Of a DNA stretch of 64,000 nucleotides, positions 54,936 through 64,000 are shown piece by piece. The stretch comes from Oceanobacillus profundus (GTDB lineage Bacteria > Bacillota > Bacilli > Bacillales > Amphibacillaceae): positions 62,001 to 126,000 of the forward strand of contig NZ_QWEH01000005.1 in NCBI RefSeq assembly GCF_003515705.1, given 5' to 3'. A model generated the notes under the pieces. The model was given only the letters and a program-made list of their open reading frames with translations. It was not told the DNA's origin and searched no databases. Every line of letters begins with the position of its first letter. Within the stretch, counting starts at the first letter, position 1. Made by a program: the position numbers and the translations under genes.

Positions 54936-55388
54936 ATGAAAATATATGTTGATGCAGATGCATGCCCAGTAAAGGATGTCATTATGAAAGAGGCTGGTAT
55001 TGTTAAAATTCCAGTTATTTTAGTCACAAGCCTGTCGCATTTTTCCCGTACCGAAAACCCCGCTGGTGTTGAAACCATTTATGTTGATTCAGGTGCAGAT
55101 GCAGCTGACTACCGCATTATGAAGCTTGCAGAAAAGGGCGATTTCATCGTCACACAGGATTACGGTTTAGCATCACTTGGCCTTGCAAAAGGATGTAATG
55201 TGTTGCACCATAAAGGATTTATCTATACGAATGACAATATTGATCAGCTCCTGCAAACAAGATACTTGAGTGCCATGGCTAGAAAAAGTGGGCAACGCAC
55301 AAAAGGGCCGAAAGCTTTTACCCATGAGGATAGAGAAAAGTTTAGGGAGATTTTCAAACAGAAGCTGGCGGAATTTCATGACAGATAA
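54936..55388 (+). CDS. UPF0178 (YaiI/YqxD) family protein
   Basis: 150 residues. [37 protein letters not shown] and [27 protein letters not shown] are the acidic PIN-like signature of DUF188/UPF0178. Probably a metal-dependent nuclease-like protein; function not settled. RBS AAGGAGCG is 6 bases upstream. Confidence 0.9.
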   Translation: MKIYVDADACPVKDVIMKEAGIVKIPVILVTSLSHFSRTENPAGVETIYVDSGADAADYRIMKLAEKGDFIVTQDYGLASLGLAKGCNVLHHKGFIYTNDNIDQLLQTRYLSAMARKSGQRTKGPKAFTHEDREKFREIFKQKLAEFHDR

Positions 55389-55408
55389 TTCGCTTCTGTC
55401 CGAATGCG

Positions 55409-55440
55409 AAAAAGCCCCCGCCAGTATAAACTAGCGGGGA
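55409..55440 (-). terminator. Intrinsic terminator of the hflX-mph operon
   Basis: CCCCGC pairs with GCGGGG (with AGT/ACT inside), followed on the minus strand by CTTTTTCGC. It ends transcripts of the macrolide phosphotransferase gene and may also stop the opposite gene. Confidence 0.88.
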
Positions 55441-55458
55441 CATATTTCCTTGTTTCCT

Positions 55459-56364
55459 TTATTCATTGCCTACACCGAGCGACTGCTTCGCCATTTCCAT
55501 CATATCGTCTAGACCTGATTTCTCTGCAAACTCAGCAATTCCAACTGGATATGCTGCTTGAAGCTCGACTACATGGTCAAACAAATTTGGCCAAACATTT
55601 CCTCCAGCGCGTTCATATGCATCAATTAATTGTTTAAGCGAATCCTCACCAAACGCCATTAAGTGGGATACAAAATCGGTTGCTGGATCATCCACTTTTG
55701 CCTCGGTCCAGTCAATAAACCCAGTTACACGAGCGTTTTCATCAATTAAAATATGCCCAGGGTGCAAATCATCATGGATGAAGGCAGTATGCTGCGGCCA
55801 GATCGAGTCATTAGAAAGCCATTTTTGCCAACGATCCCAAAGCGGTTGACTCACTCCAAATGTTGCCTTTACTTTTTCCATTCTCTTACGCATTACATCT
55901 CTAATTTCTTCCGCTGTTTGCACCGTTAAACCTGCCTTTTTAACCTTTTCATGATTTATTTGATGCAATTCAGCCATAGCCTTCCCTAATGTTTCTACGT
56001 ATGCTTCAGGCAGATTTTTCTCATCGAGCTCCCATACATATGCTTTCTTTTCTGGATCAATCGTTCCTGCTGGTATTCCAATTAAAAGTTTATAAGCAAT
56101 TAATTCATCGGAAAAAATCTCCCATTTCGGCGCTTGAAAGGCAATCTCAGGTACGACTAAATCAAGTATTCTCTTTTCTTGTTTGGCAGATGGGATGACA
56201 TCACTACGTCTCGGAAAGCGCAATACCCAATGGTCCCCCTTTTCATCTGTTGCGAATACCACTTGAAAGTCAAGGCCCGATTCATTGTACTTCAAAGATC
56301 CTGGTGTGATATAGAGTCCATGCTCTCTTGCTTTATCAACTACTTGTGTGTTTGATAATGTCAT
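55459..56364 (-). CDS. mph: Macrolide 2'-phosphotransferase
   Basis: About 301 residues of the Mph type (APH fold), close to the chromosomal forms of Bacillus. Catalytic loop FIHDDLHPGHILID and metal motif FIDWTEAKVDDPATDF are both intact. It phosphorylates the desosamine 2'-hydroxyl of macrolides, inactivating them. ATG at 56364 is likely. It is 35 bases after hflX on the same strand with no terminator between, so it should be co-transcribed and share the inducible hflX leader. Confidence 0.87.
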   Translation of the reverse strand: MTLSNTQVVDKAREHGLYITPGSLKYNESGLDFQVVFATDEKGDHWVLRFPRRSDVIPSAKQEKRILDLVVPEIAFQAPKWEIFSDELIAYKLLIGIPAGTIDPEKKAYVWELDEKNLPEAYVETLGKAMAELHQINHEKVKKAGLTVQTAEEIRDVMRKRMEKVKATFGVSQPLWDRWQKWLSNDSIWPQHTAFIHDDLHPGHILIDENARVTGFIDWTEAKVDDPATDFVSHLMAFGEDSLKQLIDAYERAGGNVWPNLFDHVVELQAAYPVGIAEFAEKSGLDDMMEMAKQSLGVGNE

Positions 56365-56398
56365 GTGATTCACCACTTTCTCATGTTTTAATTCCTAC

Positions 56399-57664
56399 TT
56401 ATCTATCCGCATCGATTAGATACTGCTTAAATCTTTCTGCATCTGAAGGCTTACATTCTACTCTTAACCTAGTTCCCTTTTCTTCAAACGCTTCCTCAAG
56501 AATATTTGCTTGGTCATTTAGATAGGATACAATCTGTCCTTCAGAATAAGGTATTAACAACTCACAAATCACATTGTCTTTAAAAATATTCACTTTAATC
56601 AAATCGAGTAATTCACGAATACCGGTACGCTTTTTGGCAGACAAATAAATGCGATTGTTCTCAACTACTGGAAAATTCATTTCCGTTTGATCTGCTTTAT
56701 TATAGGCATAGATCATCGGTATATCTGTAACTCCAATCGCAGCTAAAATTTCATGTGTTAGCCTGCAATGCTCTTCATAATTCGGATTCGATACATCCAA
56801 TACATGAATCAGAAGGTCTGCTTCGATGACTTCTTCCAATGTAGAGCGAAATGCTTTTACAAGATGATGTGGAAGTTTATTAATAAATCCTACCGTATCC
56901 GTTAGCAGGAAGGTTTGATTTGTTTCCAGCTCAACCTTTCGCACCGAGGTTTCTAACGTTGCAAAAAGCATATCCTTTTCAAATACTTGTTTATCTATTC
57001 CCGTCTGATGAATATCTAATACAGCATTCATTGTTGTTGATTTTCCTGCATTTGTATAGCCAACAAGCGAGACGACAGGTACATCATTTTTTCCACGCTG
57101 TTTCCGCTGTGTTTTCCGTTGATTGACGAGGTTTTCCAGCTCGCGATTTAATTTAGCAATCTGTTCCTCAATTTTACGACGGTCCGTCTCAAGCTTTGTT
57201 TCACCAGACCCTCGGTTAATCAAACCAGATCCACCGCCTTGACGACCAAGTGATTCACGGCTGCCAATTAATCGCGGCAGCATATATTTGAGGCGAGCTA
57301 CTTCTACTTGAAGCTTTGATTCCCTCGTTTTAGCTCGGTTCGCAAAAATTTCCAAAATCAGCATCGTGCGGTCAACAACCTGACATTCCGTTGCTTCCTC
57401 AATATTTCGGATTTGCGAAGGGGATAATTCATCATCAAAGATAAGCATATCGGCATCTTCTGCTTCAGCCATTTCTTTCAATTCATCCATTTTACCTGTA
57501 CCAAGATAGTAGCCTTGGTTGATTCGATTCAAATTCTGCCTCAGTTCCCCGACTGTATCAATATGACAAGCTTCCGCCAAATTCCCCAATTCTTCCATGG
57601 AATAAGCAAACTCTTCTTCCTGCTTAGAAATATTAACACCAACTAATATCGCTTTTTTATTCAT
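56399..57664 (-). CDS. hflX: HflX-family ribosome-associated GTPase
   Basis: 421 residues. The N-terminal HflX domain has the glycine-rich RQGGGSGLINRGSGETKLETDRR. The G-domain has GYTNAGKST (G1), DTVGFINKLPHHLV (G3) and YNKAD (G4). HflX splits stalled ribosomes; the HflXr type of Listeria confers lincosamide and macrolide resistance. The gene is preceded by a 280-base leader with its own short peptide and terminator, so its expression is probably controlled by attenuation. Confidence 0.93.
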   Translation of the reverse strand: MNKKAILVGVNISKQEEEFAYSMEELGNLAEACHIDTVGELRQNLNRINQGYYLGTGKMDELKEMAEAEDADMLIFDDELSPSQIRNIEEATECQVVDRTMLILEIFANRAKTRESKLQVEVARLKYMLPRLIGSRESLGRQGGGSGLINRGSGETKLETDRRKIEEQIAKLNRELENLVNQRKTQRKQRGKNDVPVVSLVGYTNAGKSTTMNAVLDIHQTGIDKQVFEKDMLFATLETSVRKVELETNQTFLLTDTVGFINKLPHHLVKAFRSTLEEVIEADLLIHVLDVSNPNYEEHCRLTHEILAAIGVTDIPMIYAYNKADQTEMNFPVVENNRIYLSAKKRTGIRELLDLIKVNIFKDNVICELLIPYSEGQIVSYLNDQANILEEAFEEKGTRLRVECKPSDAERFKQYLIDADR

Positions 57665-57766
57665 TTAATTTCCTCCAATTTTAATAAAGCACAGACTTCT
57701 GCCTGCGCTTTGTAAAGGGATATTTAGTTGCCTTCACCGCGAAAGCAGCTATATTTTCAGACAGCA

Positions 57767-57795
57767 AAAAGAAGGTAGACTACTCCCCTTCTTTT
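57767..57795 (-). terminator. Terminator in the hflX leader
   Basis: On the minus strand AAAAGAAGG pairs with CCTTCTTTT, followed by a T and TGCTG; inner bases GTAGTCTAC can extend the stem. It sits about 100 bases before hflX, where it would stop transcription unless a competing structure forms. Confidence 0.75.
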
Positions 57796-57886
57796 CTGCA
57801 TAAAAAACCGTATATAAAAGTTTTCCTTACTAAAAGACAGACCAATCCCTTTTACTCTGCGCACAGGCAGAGCTGAACATATTCAA

Positions 57887-57928
57887 TTAATTGTTCAATC
57901 CTTGGATTCGAAGTCTGATAGTTGCCAC
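57887..57928 (-). CDS. Leader peptide MATIRLRIQGLNN upstream of hflX
   Basis: GTG at 57928-57926, 8 bases after GGAGG, opens a 13-codon frame closed by TAA at 57889-57887. The peptide carries Arg-Leu-Arg at residues 5-7. The ErmD leader (MTHSMRLRFPTLNQ) has the same RLR followed three residues later by Leu-Asn. Arg/Lys-x-Arg/Lys motifs stall macrolide-bound ribosomes. Another frame using TTG (MWQLSDFESKD) overlaps it but lacks this motif. The coupling to hflX-mph is inferred. Confidence 0.65.
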   Translation of the reverse strand: MATIRLRIQGLNN

Positions 57929-57953
57929 AAGGAAAACCTCCGTTTCTGTTTAT

Positions 57954-57984
57954 AGTATATCCAACTCTAACATACATATGTCAA
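57954..57984 (-). promoter_or_regulatory. Sigma-A-type promoter of hflX-mph
   Basis: On the minus strand TTGACA (57984-57979) is followed by TATACT (57959-57954) at 19-base spacing, slightly long; GATATA overlaps it at 17 bases. Transcription would start near 57947, just ahead of the leader peptide's ribosome site. Confidence 0.65.
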
Positions 57985-58227
57985 TTGAACAAGGATTATT
58001 CCTTGTAAATACGTACTTTGTCCCGTTTTCGTAAGTGTGCTGTCAGTAAAATTTAGATTACGCCTTCAGACCTAGGGTGAAATATTACTCAAGCTGCTTA
58101 TGAGATTATCTATTCTAGATTACTATTAAGAAAGATTAACAATAAAAAATGAAACCTATGTCCACCTTACTTCGTCTATAAGATGGCAGCATTTGAATGT
58201 TTCATGATGATTTAGGGGCGATTAATA

Positions 58228-58809
58228 ATGAACGAAAAGAAATTATATATACTTTTAACCGATACAGGAACTGTTTTTACTAGATTAATAAAGTCATACA
58301 CCAAAAAACCATATAACCACGCATCGATTTCCTTTGATCCACAGTTAGTAAATGCATATAGTTTCGGCAGGAAAAAACCCCGAAACCCCTTCATTGGTGG
58401 ATTTGTTCAGGAAAATTTGCGGTCCGGGCTATTCAAGCATGCAAGTGCAGCCATTTATAGCTATACAGTTAACGAAGATCAGCTTCAAAAAATCAATGCA
58501 TATCTGCAAAAGATAGAAGCTGAAAAAGAGCAATATCGCTATAATTTCTTAGGTTTATTTGGGGTTATTTTAAACAAGCCTATTAACAGAGAGAAGGCAT
58601 TTTTTTGTTCACAATTTGTTGCATCTGTTTTAAAGGAATGTGATATTCTGGATTTTCCGAAGCCAATATCTTTAATAACACCTCATGACATTCAAGAAAC
58701 AGGGAGTTTTCAGCTCGTATACAAAGGAAAGCTAGTCGATTTTTATACAGATGGAAATCATATAGATATTATGGAACCTTCGTTTAATATGGCTCCACTA
58801 AAAATATAA
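58228..58809 (+). CDS. Permuted papain-fold (YiiX/NlpC-like) protein
   Basis: 193 residues. NHASISFDPQ near residue 31 gives the His and FFCSQFVASVL near residue 129 the Cys, in the order His-then-Cys of permuted NlpC/P60-like YiiX proteins. No signal peptide, so it is likely cytoplasmic. Substrate unknown. Tight RBS (GGGGCG) before the ATG. Confidence 0.75.
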   Translation: MNEKKLYILLTDTGTVFTRLIKSYTKKPYNHASISFDPQLVNAYSFGRKKPRNPFIGGFVQENLRSGLFKHASAAIYSYTVNEDQLQKINAYLQKIEAEKEQYRYNFLGLFGVILNKPINREKAFFCSQFVASVLKECDILDFPKPISLITPHDIQETGSFQLVYKGKLVDFYTDGNHIDIMEPSFNMAPLKI

Positions 58810-58870
58810 TTTACACTTCCCTTCACTTTACAAAGTTGATTGGCAGCCTTACAATCTAACACAATAAAAC

Positions 58871-58903
58871 ACCCAAAACAGCTTATCTCACACTGTTTTG
58901 GGT
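58871..58903. terminator. Bidirectional intrinsic terminator
   Basis: ACCCAAAACAG pairs with CTGTTTTGGGT; the minus strand continues GTTTTATTGTG. Separates the YiiX-like gene (+) and uppS paralogue (-). Confidence 0.9.
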
Positions 58904-58908
58904 GTGTT

Positions 58909-59604
58909 TCATACGAAAGAATACCGTTTCTGCAACATACCAATCGCATCTTCTAATAACTGCTTATTTACATCTGGGAATAACATGTCACTAAAGTATA
59001 GCTCTGATGCCGAGCATTGCCATAACAGGAAATTACTCATCCGCTTCTCTCCGCCTGTACGTATGACTAATTCTGGATCTGGCAGTTCCTTCGTATATAA
59101 AAACCGCTGGAACAGCGATTCGTCTAACTTTTCTAATTCCACATGATTATGCTGAACCTCATAAATTACTTTATGAACAGCTTGGAGGATATCATCTCTC
59201 CCTCCATAATTGAAAGCGAAGTTCACAATCAAGCCAGCATTATTTTTTGTTGCTTCAACAGAATCATCCAGCGCTCTTCTTGTGGCTTTCGGAAGAGCTT
59301 CTATGTTACCTGATACCAGTATTTTAATATCTCTCTTCATAAACTCTGGCAGCTTTTGTTTGAGAAATTTCACTGGTAAGCGCATGAGGTAATTAACTTC
59401 GTCTTTTGGCCGTCTCCAGTTCTCTGATGAAAATGCATACAGCGTCAGTATCTGGATGCCTAACTCAATACTGGCATCGATCATTCGCTCCATTGCCTGA
59501 GCCCCTGCATAATGACCTTGACTCCTTGTCAGACCTCTCTTCTTCCCCCACCTTCCGTTTCCATCCATGATAATAGCAACATGCTTCGGTATTACGTTTT
59601 GCAC
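58909..59604 (-). CDS. uppS: Undecaprenyl/isoprenyl diphosphate synthase paralogue
   Basis: 231 residues. MDGNGRWGKKRGLTRSQGHYAGAQAM (Asp and the phosphate-binding motif), LTLYAFSSENWRRP, and RTGGEKRMSNFLLWQCSASELYF are the cis-prenyltransferase signatures. Condenses isopentenyl diphosphate with farnesyl diphosphate. It is not in the usual frr-cdsA context, so it is probably a second copy. GTG start. Neighbours are a membrane protein and PadR/HAAS genes. Confidence 0.92.
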   Translation of the reverse strand: MQNVIPKHVAIIMDGNGRWGKKRGLTRSQGHYAGAQAMERMIDASIELGIQILTLYAFSSENWRRPKDEVNYLMRLPVKFLKQKLPEFMKRDIKILVSGNIEALPKATRRALDDSVEATKNNAGLIVNFAFNYGGRDDILQAVHKVIYEVQHNHVELEKLDESLFQRFLYTKELPDPELVIRTGGEKRMSNFLLWQCSASELYFSDMLFPDVNKQLLEDAIGMLQKRYSFV

Positions 59605-59618
59605 TGTGCTAGACCTCC

Positions 59619-61079
59619 CTATACTTCTAAATCCAAACGTTGGATTTTTTCAATTACTTCTTGCTTCTTAAAATTAAATGTTTGCCAGGAATCCGGCTGT
59701 TTCATTTCTAGTTTTCGTTGCTCTATTCTCAGCAAACGTTGCAGTTCTGGATAATCAGGCTCTATTTTATACAGTTCGATTAGCCCCTCTATTCCGGTAT
59801 ATGATAAGGTGCTCAGATAATAAATATCAATTTTTTCCGTTTGTTCATAGCGCTCTAAATTATTTGTAACAATAAGTTGTTCGATATGGATAACATTTAA
59901 CACGACATAAAATAATAAACTCGTGATGAGATAGAAATGTAATATCGCTAACCGCTCGACCCATACCCGAATAAAGGTATATGCAAAAATTACCATAAGA
60001 AAGATCATAAATGCATGCGCTAAAATTCGGTCCACAGTAAACCCATAAGCAGCTTCATACATACTTAAACGTCCAAATGCAGAAACCAACATTACACCAC
60101 TCACTATAATAAGCAAGGTATTGAGTATCTTTAATGTGAGCTTCATAGCTTTATTCGGAGTATTTACGCGCTTCAAAACGAAAATCAGCAATGTCCAATT
60201 AATTAGCGTTACGAGCAGCAATTCAAAGAATCCTTTTCTCGCATACTCTGCATAAGTAAGTTCGGCCTGTAATCCTCCACCGAAAAAATACGCAAACTGT
60301 ATAGCTACAAATATGGCGTAGACCAGATTTAGCATCGCTAAGATCGTTACAACAATAACACTATCCCAATATATATGCTTTTTTTCTGGATTCATAACAT
60401 TATTCGTCTCTATTTCAGTTCTTCTAGGCAGTACCTGAAAAATACCGAAGAATAAAAGAGAAAGAACAATAACAACGATCAGACGGAGCAGCTCTTCCGT
60501 AAAATTAAATCGTATAATAAACGATGGCAATTTTAGAATCATATCCTGAAATACTTTATCCGCTGACATTAACAACCCAATAATAACTAACAATAATGGA
60601 ATACCTGTTATCAAACCAATTACAATACGTTTTATTGTTTTACCTGTTCCTTCGTCCATTGGTTTAACTGTTCCTATACAAAATCTCGTGCTATATTGAA
60701 TTGCTTCTTTTAATTTCATTATTAATAGGATTAAGAACGCAGGTTTACTCCAGACAATCTTGTTCTGACTCGTGATCATGATCAGATGAAAGAAAACGAG
60801 AGCAGGTATCACAACTAAATTCAAGGGATAAAATAAGGTACTATTGTAAAAAAGATAACTCCCTGCCAGCAGCCAAACAGCAGCCATAAGCAGTAAACCA
60901 ATTCTGCGACGCTGAAACGGTATGCTAATCCTTAAGAAAAACACAGCATAAAACACTGCGATGAAAACGAGGTATGACAAGCCAATTTCTTCATGGAAAA
61001 AACTAAGTTCTGCAAGTATTCCAAGTCCTACACATACAAGCAAAAATGGCCAATCTCTTTTCGTCACTTGAACATCCAT
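59619..61079 (-). CDS. DUF4153/DUF4173-type membrane protein
   Basis: 486 residues with about eleven predicted membrane helices and a short cytoplasmic C-terminal tail rich in charged residues (ELQRLLRIEQRKLEMKQ). The sequence LLMSADKVFQ and the overall layout suggest the DUF4153/DUF4173 group. Function unknown. It lies between uppS and the HAAS/PadR pair, on the same strand. Confidence 0.68.
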   Translation of the reverse strand: MDVQVTKRDWPFLLVCVGLGILAELSFFHEEIGLSYLVFIAVFYAVFFLRISIPFQRRRIGLLLMAAVWLLAGSYLFYNSTLFYPLNLVVIPALVFFHLIMITSQNKIVWSKPAFLILLIMKLKEAIQYSTRFCIGTVKPMDEGTGKTIKRIVIGLITGIPLLLVIIGLLMSADKVFQDMILKLPSFIIRFNFTEELLRLIVVIVLSLLFFGIFQVLPRRTEIETNNVMNPEKKHIYWDSVIVVTILAMLNLVYAIFVAIQFAYFFGGGLQAELTYAEYARKGFFELLLVTLINWTLLIFVLKRVNTPNKAMKLTLKILNTLLIIVSGVMLVSAFGRLSMYEAAYGFTVDRILAHAFMIFLMVIFAYTFIRVWVERLAILHFYLITSLLFYVVLNVIHIEQLIVTNNLERYEQTEKIDIYYLSTLSYTGIEGLIELYKIEPDYPELQRLLRIEQRKLEMKQPDSWQTFNFKKQEVIEKIQRLDLEV

Positions 61080-61188
61080 CTATATCCCTCCAATACATTG
61101 TAAGTCTATATACATAGAAATACTATGTATATAGACAAAAAAATAATAACGAATCAGGACTGAATGCATTACTCGGCTTCAGCCCATT

Positions 61189-61821
61189 TCATATTGAAGC
61201 TTTCTTTCCCCACCGATACCCCAGCCAGCTTATTGGGTACAATACGGCCGTACAAAGAATGCAAACAATAATAAACGGCGTACTCAATAACGGTTGAAAC
61301 CACTGAAGTGGAATAAGCTTAAATACAATTAAATACATTAAGATCAAATTAGGTATGATAGAAAACAAAAATGTCTTCTTCAACAATTTATGACCACGGG
61401 ACCCAAACTCTCTGCCAATTTCATAGCCGAGCAACGCCCAAAAGAAACCATAAATAAGTATAATAATAGATGCAGCATTTGTTAGGCCTGCCCATAAGCT
61501 TTCCAGCCAGTACCAATCAAATGCGTTATAGCCAATTGTAAGCAGCACCCCAAAAGTGAAAATGGCAATATTGCAAAACACAAATAATTGCTGCGTTTTC
61601 TTAGGCGTTACGGCTGATTCCTGCTTCCATAGTGCTGCAATCTCCTTTGGCGAACCGAGTCTATGTACCAATTCATCATATACTTTTGCTTCATCGGTCG
61701 CTTGCTCCTGTAGCAGGTCAAATACGTGCAGGCGATATTCTGCTATAATCTCTTCCTTATCAGGATGACGCCCAATCTCTTGCTCTAATTCATTTAAAAA
61801 ATGTTGTTCCCCTTCGGTCAT
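61189..61821 (-). CDS. HAAS-domain membrane protein 2
   Basis: About 210 residues. Cytoplasmic HAAS domain at the N-terminus ([44 protein letters not shown]), then about four membrane helices. ATG at 61821 overlaps the PadR stop (ATGA). Second PadR/HAAS pair in the window, different in length from the first. Confidence 0.78.
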   Translation of the reverse strand: MTEGEQHFLNELEQEIGRHPDKEEIIAEYRLHVFDLLQEQATDEAKVYDELVHRLGSPKEIAALWKQESAVTPKKTQQLFVFCNIAIFTFGVLLTIGYNAFDWYWLESLWAGLTNAASIIILIYGFFWALLGYEIGREFGSRGHKLLKKTFLFSIIPNLILMYLIVFKLIPLQWFQPLLSTPFIIVCILCTAVLYPISWLGYRWGKKASI

Positions 61822-62150
61822 GACTCGTTTCTCCCAATCAGGTTGTTCATCACTTGAACATATCGATGCCATTCCGACGTTCTTTCTGCAAGGATTTCTT
61901 TCCCTTGCTCTGTAATACGATAATATTTACGAGCTGGTCCCTTTTCTTGGTTTTGCCAATAACATTCAATGTACGCTTGTTTTTCCATCTTATGAAGTGC
62001 TGGGTAGAGCGTACCTTCCTTCATTTGCAAATGGTTTTCACTACGTCGATCCATTTCCTTTACGAGCTCGTAGCCATACATATCACGTTCATTTAAAAGC
62101 TGTAACACCAGCAAGGATGTACTGCCTTTTACAAGTTCGCGATTAAACAT
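61818..62150 (-). CDS. PadR-family transcriptional regulator 2
   Basis: 110 residues. [32 protein letters not shown] and [20 protein letters not shown] make the PadR winged helix. Likely represses its own operon with the HAAS gene; the direct repeat-like ATTAGG/ACCTAG stretch upstream (62160-62175) could be the operator. Confidence 0.9.
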   Translation of the reverse strand: MFNRELVKGSTSLLVLQLLNERDMYGYELVKEMDRRSENHLQMKEGTLYPALHKMEKQAYIECYWQNQEKGPARKYYRITEQGKEILAERTSEWHRYVQVMNNLIGRNES

Positions 62151-62760
62151 TTTCTCACCTACCTAGAAATATTAGGTATCTTTACTATATAAAAATTTAT
62201 CCTCTTTGTAAAGAGCTTCATTCAGCTTTTTCACAAAAAATAATTTCATAACTTTGTGTTACGCATGGTATGTTATGAAACACAACAGGTCTTCCCCAAC
62301 GTAAACTACAAAAATAATTTTTAAAAAGGAGGTTTAGTTCATATTCATACGGGAATACAAATAGTACAAGGCGAACTGCATTGGAAGGATTGTTGCAGAC
62401 AACTTGCGAAAATGTAACCACTTCATTTTCCAACTTGTTTACAAATGAATTCCAATGAGGAAATGCACAGCCTTGGCGGAAAATTTACTTTACTGGCGAA
62501 TGCTAGACTCGTCAGGAGCTTTAAGATTTAAGTTCCATTTCACGGTTAGTTTTTCAAAACAGTAAGTGGTTTTTTGTGAAAGTGCAACTGGTAATCTGAC
62601 TGAATTCTGGAGAAGCAGATTGAAAGGCTCTTTCAACGATCTCTAAAGCAACAAATACGGTCAGTGAGACCATCCTGTAATGACGAGTTGTAAAATATCG
62701 TCAGAAAGAACAGTTTGGAGAAGATGAATTTAATTTTCCGCGTGCACCCCTTTTAGGGGA
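62151..62760. other. Gene-free stretch before nos terminator
   Basis: About 600 bases with no frame I would call a gene: a 71-residue minus-strand frame at 62218-62433 has no ribosome site. No RNA fold stands out. Confidence 0.55.
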
Positions 62761-62800
62761 AAAGAAAGGCATGTTCCGTTTGGAACTGCCTTTCTTTTTG
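62761..62800. terminator. Intrinsic terminator of nos
   Basis: AAAGAAAGGCA and GTTCC pair with GGAAC and TGCCTTTCTTT around GTTT, with T-runs on both strands. It follows the nos stop codon directly. Confidence 0.93.
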
Positions 62801-62801
62801 A

Positions 62802-63890
62802 TTATACATAATAATTCTTTTGATAGAAATAATTTGGCTTTTGCACATGGTTATCATAAGGCTTGTGAAAAATATGAGTCACCGCTGGAGACAATGGTGG
62901 AATCAACCATGTCCAATTCCCAGTAACCTTACGCCCTGTTTTCTGTTCTCGATTTTCAAAAACCTTAAATTGCTTTGCAGCTGTATGATGATCGACAATG
63001 GATACCCCATATTTTTTAAAGGAATCTAATACAGCGGCATTTAGCTCTACAAGTGCACGATCCTTCCATAAAGTGCTTTCATGTTTTGTTTCTAATCCCA
63101 TCTGTTTCGCTACTAAAGGAAGCAAATTATATCGCCCTTCATCAGCTAAGTTTCTCGCTCCTATTTCCGTACCCATATACCAGCCATTAAAAGGAGCTGT
63201 TACATAGTCAATCCCCCCGATTTCGAGGCGCATATCCGAAATAATTGGTACTGTATACCACTTCACCGCTAAATCCCCAAACAGTGAAAAGTCAGGATGC
63301 TCAATTGGTATCTCCATTACGTACTCCTTTGGTATTTCCATAAACTCCGGATCATGACCACCGATTTGAACAACAAGTGGAAGCAAATCAAATGAAGTTC
63401 CTTCACCAACCCAGCCAAGCTTCAAGCATTCCTTCGTAAAAGCTACAGAAGCTGGATCTCCTACTATCCCATTTTCCGTTTCATATCCAGCATAGCGAAG
63501 TAATTGGTGGTTCCAAATCTTCACCTGTCTATCTCCATGGATTTCGGCCTGGAAGATCGTTATCATCGGTTTGATTTTCCCATGATTGGTTGCATTCCTT
63601 ATGTGATTAAGCAAATAAGTAAATACTTCCTCACTACGTGTAGCGTATCTTGCATCAATCACCTCCAGCCTTTCCCAAAACAGTCTGCCAATACAACGAT
63701 TTGAGTTACGCCATGCAAGCTTTGCACCGTAAGATAGTTCTTCAGATGTATGCTCATAGTGCCCTTTATCATCCAGCTCTTCGTGAATTTGACTCAGTCT
63801 CTCAGCAATTTCTTTTGATGTTTTGCCAAGCTCTCTATATAAATTTTCAATGAATGTATCTGCCTCTTGCTTTCGGATTACTTTTTCCAT
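62802..63890 (-). CDS. nos: Nitric oxide synthase oxygenase
   Basis: 362 residues, the usual size of bacterial NOS. The heme Cys is in [13 protein letters not shown] near residue 66; substrate Glu lies in the [20 protein letters not shown] region, and the C-terminal [10 protein letters not shown] is the tetrahydrobiopterin-side signature. It converts L-arginine to citrulline and NO using a separate reductase. Bacillus NOS protects against oxidative stress and some antibiotics. Terminator follows. Confidence 0.96.
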   Translation of the reverse strand: MEKVIRKQEADTFIENLYRELGKTSKEIAERLSQIHEELDDKGHYEHTSEELSYGAKLAWRNSNRCIGRLFWERLEVIDARYATRSEEVFTYLLNHIRNATNHGKIKPMITIFQAEIHGDRQVKIWNHQLLRYAGYETENGIVGDPASVAFTKECLKLGWVGEGTSFDLLPLVVQIGGHDPEFMEIPKEYVMEIPIEHPDFSLFGDLAVKWYTVPIISDMRLEIGGIDYVTAPFNGWYMGTEIGARNLADEGRYNLLPLVAKQMGLETKHESTLWKDRALVELNAAVLDSFKKYGVSIVDHHTAAKQFKVFENREQKTGRKVTGNWTWLIPPLSPAVTHIFHKPYDNHVQKPNYFYQKNYYV

Positions 63891-64000
63891 TATAGGCTCC
63901 TCCTGTCCTCAATATGTTTATTTTATCAAATATAACAGTTGTTTTTTGTGACGGAGTTTCTACAAATAGCCAAAAACAAGGGGTTGCATCAAAGCATTCC

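Noticed and set aside
55459-56364. Macrolide phosphotransferase as self-resistance of the cluster
   Set aside because: It is over 8 kb from the cluster, across the rep region, and is operonic with hflX; it resembles chromosomal Bacillus mph genes.
57665-57950. T-box or known metabolite riboswitch ahead of hflX
   Set aside because: No T-box core (AGGGTGG) or riboswitch consensus seen; the short peptide plus terminator explains the leader better.
62218-62433. 71-residue frame upstream of nos
   Set aside because: No ribosome site and no family resemblance; gene-free spacer more likely.
1-64000. NRPS, PKS, CRISPR array, rRNA or tRNA genes
   Set aside because: No condensation or ketosynthase domains, no regular short-spacer repeats apart from the iterons, and no rRNA or tRNA sequence recognised.

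Overview
The window is AT-rich DNA from a low-GC Gram-positive bacterium, most likely a Bacillaceae member near Bacillus, Oceanobacillus or Virgibacillus. The signs are strong GGAGG ribosome binding sites, frequent TTG and GTG starts, a bacterial NO synthase oxygenase, HflX, PadR/HAAS pairs and a YtrA-type GntR/ABC module. The species cannot be named from the sequence alone.

About 0.6-47.1 kb is a large biosynthetic gene cluster (BGC) that I cannot match to a known product. There are no NRPS modules and no ketosynthase. The set points to a decorated saccharide or aminoglycoside-like compound. It holds an ADP-heptose-type sugar route (SIS isomerase, PfkB kinase, HxGH nucleotidyltransferase, GT9 transferase), two GT1 glycosyltransferases, four O-carbamoyltransferase homologues (one with eroded active-site motifs) and six PhyH-type Fe(II)/2-oxoglutarate oxygenases. 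It also holds an ACAD-fold flavoprotein and an aminoacyl-carrier module: a SerRS-like amino acid:carrier protein ligase, an ACP, BtrH/C39-like proteins and an M29 aminopeptidase. A second transfer module lacks its own ligase and ACP. An acyl branch has an FAD oxygenase, ACP, AMP ligase, two hotdog proteins, a methyltransferase and two alpha/beta-hydrolases. An asymmetric ABC exporter pair, an AcpS-type phosphopantetheinyl transferase, an AraC regulator, a kinase/nucleotidyltransferase/HAD trio and a metallopeptidase complete it. The genes form blocks: 12.1-0.6 kb (-), 15.7-12.6 kb (-), 15.9-20.8 kb (+), 40.2-20.9 kb (-) and 47.1-40.3 kb (-).

Beside the cluster (47.1-49.9 kb) is a plasmid-type replicon: a Rep_3 initiator gene with about eleven iterons upstream at mostly 21-bp spacing. 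The cluster may therefore have come with an integrated plasmid, or the whole window may be a large plasmid or chimeric replicon.

The right part (50-64 kb) looks like ordinary chromosomal accessory DNA: a YtrA-like regulator with an ABC transporter, a GNAT acetyltransferase, two PadR/HAAS membrane-protein pairs, a UPF0178 protein, hflX with a macrolide phosphotransferase gene, a permuted papain-fold protein, a uppS paralogue and nos. The most striking regulatory element is the hflX-mph leader. It has a TTGACA promoter, a 13-residue leader peptide with an Arg-Leu-Arg motif resembling the ErmD leader, and a terminator before hflX. This suggests macrolide-inducible attenuation.

Second-look items include genes whose ribosome binding site points to an ATT start codon, a duplicated promoter/short-peptide/hairpin module at the left edge, and several homologues that have lost catalytic residues.
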